Below are positions 23,731-28,407 of a stretch of 28,407 bases of DNA, piece by piece. The position numbers were made by a program, and so were the translations under genes. The notes under the pieces are model-generated. The model was not told where the DNA came from, searched no databases, and saw nothing but the letters and a program-made list of their open reading frames with translations. Every line of letters starts with the position of its first letter. The stretch's first letter is position 1. The stretch lies in the NCBI GenBank assembly GCA_013314795.1, contig JABUEZ010000001.1:1-28407 (forward strand), given 5' to 3'. The DNA is from Candidatus Profundicultor aquiphilus. Its GTDB lineage: Bacteria; Atribacterota; Atribacteria; Atribacterales; Caldatribacteriaceae.

Positions 23731-25260
23731 TCACATATCGGCCAACTTCTTCATAACTCCTTTGGTGTTCTCATAAAGCTCCCGGAAAATGGCGTAGTAA
23801 CGGTCGTAAGCTTTTTTACGTTCCGCATCAACCTTAATCACCGGTCGGAAAGTTACCCATTCCTTGATCTGTTCCGGACGAGAGATAATTCCCGTTCCCA
23901 GTCCCACCAGGAAAGCATCTCCAAAGGGTGCTTCCACATCCTTGGAAAGGCGCTTCATGTCAAATCCGGTGATATCAGCAAAAATCTGTACCCAGAAAGA
24001 GGAACGTGCCACGCCACCCACAATCCAGCACTCCGGATTGAGCTTCATCCCGGCCTTGATAGCCTCTTCCATGTTATGGCGCAGGGCATAGGCAGCCGCT
24101 TCAAGCATTGCCTTATAAACGTGGGCCCTGGTGTGGTACAGCGAAAGTCCCAGAATGGTTCCCCGAGCATCGGGATCCCAGATCGGCGAGCGCTCACCCA
24201 TAAAGTAAGGAAGAACGATCAGGCCTTCACTTCCAGGAGGGATGTTCTGTGCCTGAAGTTCCAAAAGGGTATACGCCGGAATTTTCGTATTTTTCTCCAC
24301 TTCTTTTTCGTACATGCCAAATTGCTCCCGGAACCAGCGAGCCAACGCCCCGGAAGTGGCACTTCCTCCAAAGGTGTAGATAAGCTCCATATCATAGACC
24401 ACATAGGGGAAGCTGACCAGGAAAGGCGTTAAATACTGACCCTGATGCACCGTTCCCCAGCACATGGAAGTTCCAGCCATAGCCACATGTTCACCCATGC
24501 TCAAGACACCAGCGGCAAGCTGCGCTACCGGAGCATCTACGCCACCGGCAATAACCGGAGTCCCCTCCAGAAGTCCTGTTTTCTCGGCAAACTGTCGATT
24601 GATTCTTCCCACAATATCTGAGGACTTGAAAATGGTATCGGGAAGCATCCTTTTGGGAATCCCCAGGATATTACACATCTCATCCGACCAGGTTCGCTTC
24701 TTGATGTCAAAGACACCACCAATGTTACCCGCCGAAGAATAGTCAGTAGCCAGAACCCCGGTCAAACGATGCACCACGTAATCTTTCGGCGTGACAAACT
24801 GGTAAATCTTCTCCCAAACCTCCGGCTCGTTATTCCGGATCCACATCATCTTGGTGAACCCGTAATATGAATCCACATAATTGCCGGTAATACCAAAGAT
24901 GGTCTCAAGAGGCACGTTATCCTTTACCCATTGGGTTTCTTTCCGTGCCCGACGGTCCATCCAGATAAGACAGGGTCGCAGGGGTTTTAAGTCTTTATCG
25001 ACCGGTACCCCTGAACCACCATAAAGACCACTGATGGCAATTCCGGCAATGTCTTTGGGGTTCACCTTGGACTTTTCGATACACCGCGCTACAGTCTTAA
25101 CCACTGCTTCAAGCCACACATCTGGCCACTGTTCCGCCCAGGAAGGGCGAGGGGTAATTACGTCGTACTCCACAAATGCATCGGCAACAAATTCCCCCTT
25201 TTCGGTAACCATGACCGTTTTGGTTCCCTGCGTCCCAATATCTGTTCCCAAAAGGTACAA
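23731..25260 (-). CDS. FGGY-family carbohydrate kinase, xylulokinase-like
   Basis: The enzyme phosphorylates a sugar or polyol with ATP in the cytoplasm. About 509 residues from TTG 25260, chosen because AGGGGG lies eight bases upstream and YLLGTDIGTQGTK is the usual family start; a GTG at 25269 is also possible. The N-terminal ATPase fold has GTDIGTQGTKT, ISGLYGGSGVPVD and LIWMDRRA. The C-terminal half has AMAGTSMCWGTV, LPYFMGERSPIWDPDARG and the FGGY signature GGVARSSFWVQIFADITGFD. The substrate could be xylulose, ribulose, glycerol or another polyol. It follows trpB by about 45 bases in an operon with amino-acid transport genes, an uncommon combination. Confidence 0.9.
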   Translation of the reverse strand: MYLLGTDIGTQGTKTVMVTEKGEFVADAFVEYDVITPRPSWAEQWPDVWLEAVVKTVARCIEKSKVNPKDIAGIAISGLYGGSGVPVDKDLKPLRPCLIWMDRRARKETQWVKDNVPLETIFGITGNYVDSYYGFTKMMWIRNNEPEVWEKIYQFVTPKDYVVHRLTGVLATDYSSAGNIGGVFDIKKRTWSDEMCNILGIPKRMLPDTIFKSSDIVGRINRQFAEKTGLLEGTPVIAGGVDAPVAQLAAGVLSMGEHVAMAGTSMCWGTVHQGQYLTPFLVSFPYVVYDMELIYTFGGSATSGALARWFREQFGMYEKEVEKNTKIPAYTLLELQAQNIPPGSEGLIVLPYFMGERSPIWDPDARGTILGLSLYHTRAHVYKAMLEAAAYALRHNMEEAIKAGMKLNPECWIVGGVARSSFWVQIFADITGFDMKRLSKDVEAPFGDAFLVGLGTGIISRPEQIKEWVTFRPVIKVDAERKKAYDRYYAIFRELYENTKGVMKKLADM

Positions 25261-25305
25261 AGCTGCCACCCCCTGTTCTCCAACTTTCTCTTATTGTATC
25301 ACGCT

Positions 25306-26625
25306 TTATCCATTGTGGTTGACATCGGGAAGCTTCTGCGTGAGATAGAGCTCATATGCCCCGAGATCCAGGAATCCATGACCACTGCAGTTAAAAACGA
25401 TGACCTTTTCTTCGCCACTCATGGTACACTTTTTGGCTTCTTCAATCACGGCCTTCACCGCATGAGCCGTTTCCGGTGCTACCACCAATCCCTCGGTTCG
25501 AGCGAACGTGACCGCAGCCTCAAAGACTTCGTTCTGTTTGTAAGCCTGAGCCTCCACCAACCCCAGAGCATAGAGAAGGCTCACGATAGGAGCCATGCCA
25601 TGGTAACGCAAGCCCCCAGCATGAATGGCAGGAGGAATAAAGTCGTGACCCAGAGTGTGCATCTTAAGAAGTGGAGTATTTTTGGCCACATCACCATAAT
25701 CGTATTCGTACCGCCCACGAAGGAGCGAAGAGCAGGCCGTGGGTTCTACGGCAATTGCCCGGAAGGTTTTCTCCCCTTTGAGTTTATCACGCATAAAGGG
25801 GAGTACCATACCGCCAAAGTTACTGCCACCACCCACACACCCAACCACAATATCTGGATATTTTTCTCCAGCTTTCTCTAACTGGAGCTTGGCTTCTTCG
25901 CCGATAACGGTCTGATGAAGGAGCACATGATTGAGTACACTACCCAGACTGTACTTGGAGTGGGGGGTAGTCACCGCATCTTCGATGGCTTCGCTGATGG
26001 CGATACCAAGGCTTCCCAAAGACTGTGGGTCCTTTGCCAGAATGTCTCGCCCTGCTTTGGTTCGGTCACTCGGACTGGGATATACCTCTGCTCCCCAGGT
26101 GTGCATGAGCACCCGTCGGTACGGTTTCTGCTCATAACTCACCCGCACCATATAGACCGTACACTCCAGACCAAAGAACTGGCAGGCCATAGCCAGGGCC
26201 GACCCCCACTGGCCAGCTCCAGTCTCGGTGGTCAATCTCTTCGTACCGTCTTTTTTGTTATAGTACGCCTGAGCCACGGCGGTATTGGGCTTGTGGCTTC
26301 CGGCAGGACTCGTACCCTCATACTTGTAATAGATACGAGCCGGTGTCTTGAGAAAGGCTTCCAGCTTTCGAGCCCGTACAAGAGGTGTGGGTCTCCACAA
26401 GCGATAAATATCAAGCACTTCTCCAGGAATGTCGATGTAACGGCTGGTGCTTACTTCCTGCTCGATAAGGCTTTTAGGAAAAATCGGTTCCAGGTCCTCC
26501 AGTTTCACCGGTTGCATGGTGGCAGGATGAAGGGGTGGATCAAGTGGTCGAGGCAAATCAGCAAGCACATTGTACCAGACTGTGGGCATTTCCTTTTCAC
26601 TCAAAATAATTCGACTTTCTTCCAT
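25306..26625 (-). CDS. trpB: TrpB2-type tryptophan synthase beta chain
   Basis: The PLP enzyme makes tryptophan from indole and serine. The 439-residue length and the N-terminal extension (VWYNVLADLPRPLDPPL) identify the TrpB2 form rather than the usual 390-residue TrpB1. K112 in SHKPN is the PLP lysine, TETGAGQWGSALA is the substrate loop, and GCVGGGSNFGG binds the PLP phosphate. No trpA or other trp gene is nearby; known stand-alone TrpB2 enzymes use free indole and may salvage it. AAGGAGGAAAG precedes the ATG. The ABC transporter genes upstream resemble aromatic-amino-acid importers, which supports tryptophan metabolism or uptake in this operon. Confidence 0.94.
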   Translation of the reverse strand: MEESRIILSEKEMPTVWYNVLADLPRPLDPPLHPATMQPVKLEDLEPIFPKSLIEQEVSTSRYIDIPGEVLDIYRLWRPTPLVRARKLEAFLKTPARIYYKYEGTSPAGSHKPNTAVAQAYYNKKDGTKRLTTETGAGQWGSALAMACQFFGLECTVYMVRVSYEQKPYRRVLMHTWGAEVYPSPSDRTKAGRDILAKDPQSLGSLGIAISEAIEDAVTTPHSKYSLGSVLNHVLLHQTVIGEEAKLQLEKAGEKYPDIVVGCVGGGSNFGGMVLPFMRDKLKGEKTFRAIAVEPTACSSLLRGRYEYDYGDVAKNTPLLKMHTLGHDFIPPAIHAGGLRYHGMAPIVSLLYALGLVEAQAYKQNEVFEAAVTFARTEGLVVAPETAHAVKAVIEEAKKCTMSGEEKVIVFNCSGHGFLDLGAYELYLTQKLPDVNHNG

Positions 26626-26642
26626 TTTTCTTTCCTCCTTTC

Positions 26643-27440
26643 TTATGAAGAGAGCAAGGCTCGATCATTCACAAACATCTTGTGTCTGCGAATGTTAAAC
26701 TGTTCCAGCAATTCCTGAATGGTCATTTTTTTTCTTTCTTCTCCTGCCACATCCAGAACCACTTCTCCTTCGTCCATCATCAGAGTGCGGTTGCCAAAAG
26801 AAAGAGCGTCCTGGAGATTGTGCGTCACCATGAGGGTCGTCAAGCGATTCTCATGCACCAGTTTGGTGGTAAGTTCCATAATAATTTCTCCGGTCTTGGG
26901 GTCGAGGTTGGCAGTATGTTCATCAAGGAGTAAAATTTTAGGTTGACTCAACGTCGCCATTAGAAGGGCCAGCGCCTGTCTCTGTCCTCCGGATAGAAGT
27001 CCTACCCGGTCCTTTAATCGCCTCTCAAGACCAAGACCAATTGCGGAAAGTTCTTTCCTGAATACCTCTCGCATACGTTCATTGAGCGCCATACGGATTC
27101 CTTTGCTTTTCCCCTTGAGGTAGGCAATGGCCAGGTTTTCCTCAATGGTCAATGAGGGAGCCGTTCCCTGAAAGGTGTTCTGGAAAACCCGCCCGAGATA
27201 TACCGCCCGCCGATGGGGAGGGAGATGCGTAACATCAACACCGTCAATCGCTATTTTCCCTTCATCGGGAAAGTATGTTCCACTGATTAAATTGAGCAGG
27301 GTCGTCTTCCCTGCCCCATTGCTTCCCACGATGGTTACAAACTCACCATCCTGAACTTCGAGGCTCAAATTTCGAATGGCCCAGCGTTCATCGGGAGAAT
27401 TACGGAAGAAAAACTTGTTGACCCTGTCAATTTTAAGCAT
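26643..27440 (-). CDS. ABC transporter ATP-binding protein, TrpZ-like
   Basis: This 265-residue peripheral membrane ATPase has Walker A GSNGAGKTT (39-47), the Q loop in FQNTFQG (Q87), the signature LSGGQ (149-153), Walker B ILLLDE (169-174) and the switch histidine in MVTHN (H207). The VFQNTFQGTAPSLTIEENL segment and the C-terminal helix resemble ATPases paired with DUF534/TrpX-type binding proteins, which import tryptophan or tyrosine. It overlaps the permease by one base (TAATG) and ends 17 bases before trpB. The substrate is inferred from similarity and from trpB next door. Confidence 0.88.
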   Translation of the reverse strand: MLKIDRVNKFFFRNSPDERWAIRNLSLEVQDGEFVTIVGSNGAGKTTLLNLISGTYFPDEGKIAIDGVDVTHLPPHRRAVYLGRVFQNTFQGTAPSLTIEENLAIAYLKGKSKGIRMALNERMREVFRKELSAIGLGLERRLKDRVGLLSGGQRQALALLMATLSQPKILLLDEHTANLDPKTGEIIMELTTKLVHENRLTTLMVTHNLQDALSFGNRTLMMDEGEVVLDVAGEERKKMTIQELLEQFNIRRHKMFVNDRALLSS

Positions 27441-28339
27441 TACCCCGCCCTCCCCAATTTTTCCTTCAAAACCGGGAACGAAAGAATGAGGATAACCAGA
27501 ATCCCCGTAAAAAGCTTCAAATCGTAGGGCTTAAAGCCAATATTATACCCCCAGTTCAGTGCTATAGCCGTCGCCATTCGATAGACCACCGCACCCAGGA
27601 TGACCTGCAATGTCATCACAAAAATAGTCTTCCCTCGCAACAGCACTTCCCCCACAATAACCGAAGCAAGCCCCGAAATAACCATTCCAATGCCCATGTT
27701 GATATCAACAAAACCCTGGTACTGGGCAAACATTGCTCCCGACAGTGCCACCAGAGCGTTGGAAAGAGCAATCCCTACAAGTTTCATCCGGTTGGGATCG
27801 ATGCCCTGAGTTTCAACCAGTGTTTCATTGTCACCGGTCGCCCGGATGGAAAGACCAATCTCGGTTTGCAGAAAAAGATCAACGATAACCTTTAAAAAGG
27901 TAAGGAGAAGCAATAAGAAAATGAAACGAAGATAGACTTCAGGAATGGAAGGGAATGCATCGCGCAAAATCACAAAGATGGTCCGATGTCCCAGGTTTTC
28001 AGAAAGGGAAATATTGGGCCTTCCCATCACCCGGAGATTTACAGAATAAAGACAGATCATGGTAAGGATACCTGAAAGCAAGGCCGGAATCCGGGAAAAG
28101 GTATGCAAAATTCCAGTAAAAAGACCAGCCAGAGCTCCCAAAAGAAGCGCACACAACACGCCCACCAGGGGTCCATGTCCGCGATACATCATCAGGGCAA
28201 AGATAGCCGCACCCAGAGGATAACTTCCGTCAACGGTAAGATCCGGAAAATTGAGACAGCGAAATGTGATGAACACTCCTAAAGCCAGGATCCCAAAAAG
28301 TAAACCTTCTTGAGCACCGTAAAGAAAAAAGTCCCGAAT
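27440..28339 (-). CDS. ABC transporter permease, TrpY-like, with probable ATT start
   Basis: An integral membrane protein of about 299 residues with eight or more hydrophobic segments. FRCLNFPDLTVDGSYPLGAAI, LLSGILTMICLYSVNLRVMG and GNNE-like GDNETLVETQGIDP are typical of TrpY/branched-chain-type permeases. The first ATG/GTG in frame (GTG 28276) would cut into the first membrane segment; the family-typical start FFLYGAQEGLLFGILALG lies upstream and begins at an ATT (28339-28337) eight bases after GGGAGG, with an in-frame TAA just before it. ATT is a rare but known start codon; an indel is the other explanation. It overlaps the ATPase gene by one base. Confidence 0.85.
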   Translation of the reverse strand: MRDFFLYGAQEGLLFGILALGVFITFRCLNFPDLTVDGSYPLGAAIFALMMYRGHGPLVGVLCALLLGALAGLFTGILHTFSRIPALLSGILTMICLYSVNLRVMGRPNISLSENLGHRTIFVILRDAFPSIPEVYLRFIFLLLLLTFLKVIVDLFLQTEIGLSIRATGDNETLVETQGIDPNRMKLVGIALSNALVALSGAMFAQYQGFVDINMGIGMVISGLASVIVGEVLLRGKTIFVMTLQVILGAVVYRMATAIALNWGYNIGFKPYDLKLFTGILVILILSFPVLKEKLGRAG

Positions 28340-28362
28340 TTTTGCGACCTCCCTTTATACGG

Positions 28363-28385
28363 GGGGGGGAGACATCCTCCCCCCC
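28363..28385 (-). terminator. GC-rich hairpin ahead of the ABC permease gene
   Basis: On the minus strand GGGGGGGAG pairs with CTCCCCCCC around a five-base loop. No U-tract follows. It lies where a binding-protein gene would end and the permease begin, and may stabilise the upstream message or reduce permease expression. Confidence 0.55.
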
Positions 28386-28386
28386 T

Positions 28387-28407
28387 TCATTCTTTACAGA
28401 AAATTGA
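28387..28407 (-). CDS. Possible last codons of an upstream gene (binding protein?)
   Basis: The final 21 bases, read on the minus strand, could end a gene with a TGA at 28387-28389 or a TAA at 28394-28396. Position suggests the substrate-binding protein of the same ABC transporter, but too little sequence remains to show it. Confidence 0.2.
   Translation of the reverse strand, partial: SIFCKE

Noticed and set aside
23440..24432. 330-codon plus-strand frame
   Set aside because: Antisense to the kinase and flavin-reductase genes, with no recognisable motifs and no ribosome binding site.
1..28407. tRNA, rRNA, CRISPR, insertion sequence or phage genes
   Set aside because: No direct-repeat array, transposase, integrase or tRNA-like sequence was recognised by eye; a dedicated search was not possible.

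Overview
The window looks like chromosomal DNA from an anaerobic, probably thermophilic bacterium. The evidence is a ferredoxin-linked indolepyruvate oxidoreductase (iorAB), a flavin-reductase/rubredoxin fusion, a TrpB2-type tryptophan synthase beta chain, a CUT1 sugar ABC transporter and frequent GTG/TTG starts with purine-rich ribosome binding sites. The mix is reminiscent of Atribacterota, Thermotogota or deep Firmicutes-like lineages; that placement is a low-confidence inference. I saw no rRNA, tRNA, CRISPR array or insertion sequence.

Region 1 (1-5929, minus strand) is a signalling and cyclic-di-GMP block. In transcription order it holds a CheR-type methyltransferase, a membrane histidine kinase with a C-terminal receiver, a CheY-like receiver, a receiver-HD-GYP phosphodiesterase, a cyclic-di-GMP-I (GEMM) riboswitch, and the start of a C39-type peptidase lipoprotein that runs off the window. 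The enzyme predicted to degrade cyclic-di-GMP thus lies directly upstream of an RNA predicted to sense it. cheR and the kinase's receiver module carry five apparent one-base indels, all in homopolymers. Each correction restores family-typical sequence, so they are either assembly errors or recent decay.

Region 2 (6083-8646, plus strand) holds an exported protein with an acidic repeat tail, then a cupin and a short-chain dehydrogenase behind a good sigma70-type promoter that overlaps a perfect inverted repeat. A strong terminator hairpin separates them from region 3 (8659-11668, minus strand), a CUT1 sugar transporter (binding protein, two permeases, no ATPase) with a terminator between the binding protein and the permeases.

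Region 3 diverges from region 4 (11942-18407, plus strand), a tightly packed operon of iorA, iorB, two OFA-like MFS transporters and a GHL10 glycoside-hydrolase-like protein with a CBM9-like tail. It is followed by a perfect 20-bp inverted repeat. Region 5 (18582-20489, minus strand) is an unrecognised exported protein with three diverged copies of one domain, driven by a near-consensus promoter. Divergent from it, region 6 (20666-22998, plus strand) is a class II photolyase overlapping a DUF523-DUF1722 (YbgA-like) gene.

Region 7 (23019-28407, minus strand) appears to be one operon: possibly the last bases of a binding-protein gene, then an ABC permease and ATPase resembling TrpXYZ-type transporters, TrpB2, an FGGY sugar kinase and a flavin-reductase/rubredoxin protein. 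Amino-acid (aromatic) metabolism recurs in regions 4 and 7, and sugar/polyol metabolism in regions 2, 3 and 7.
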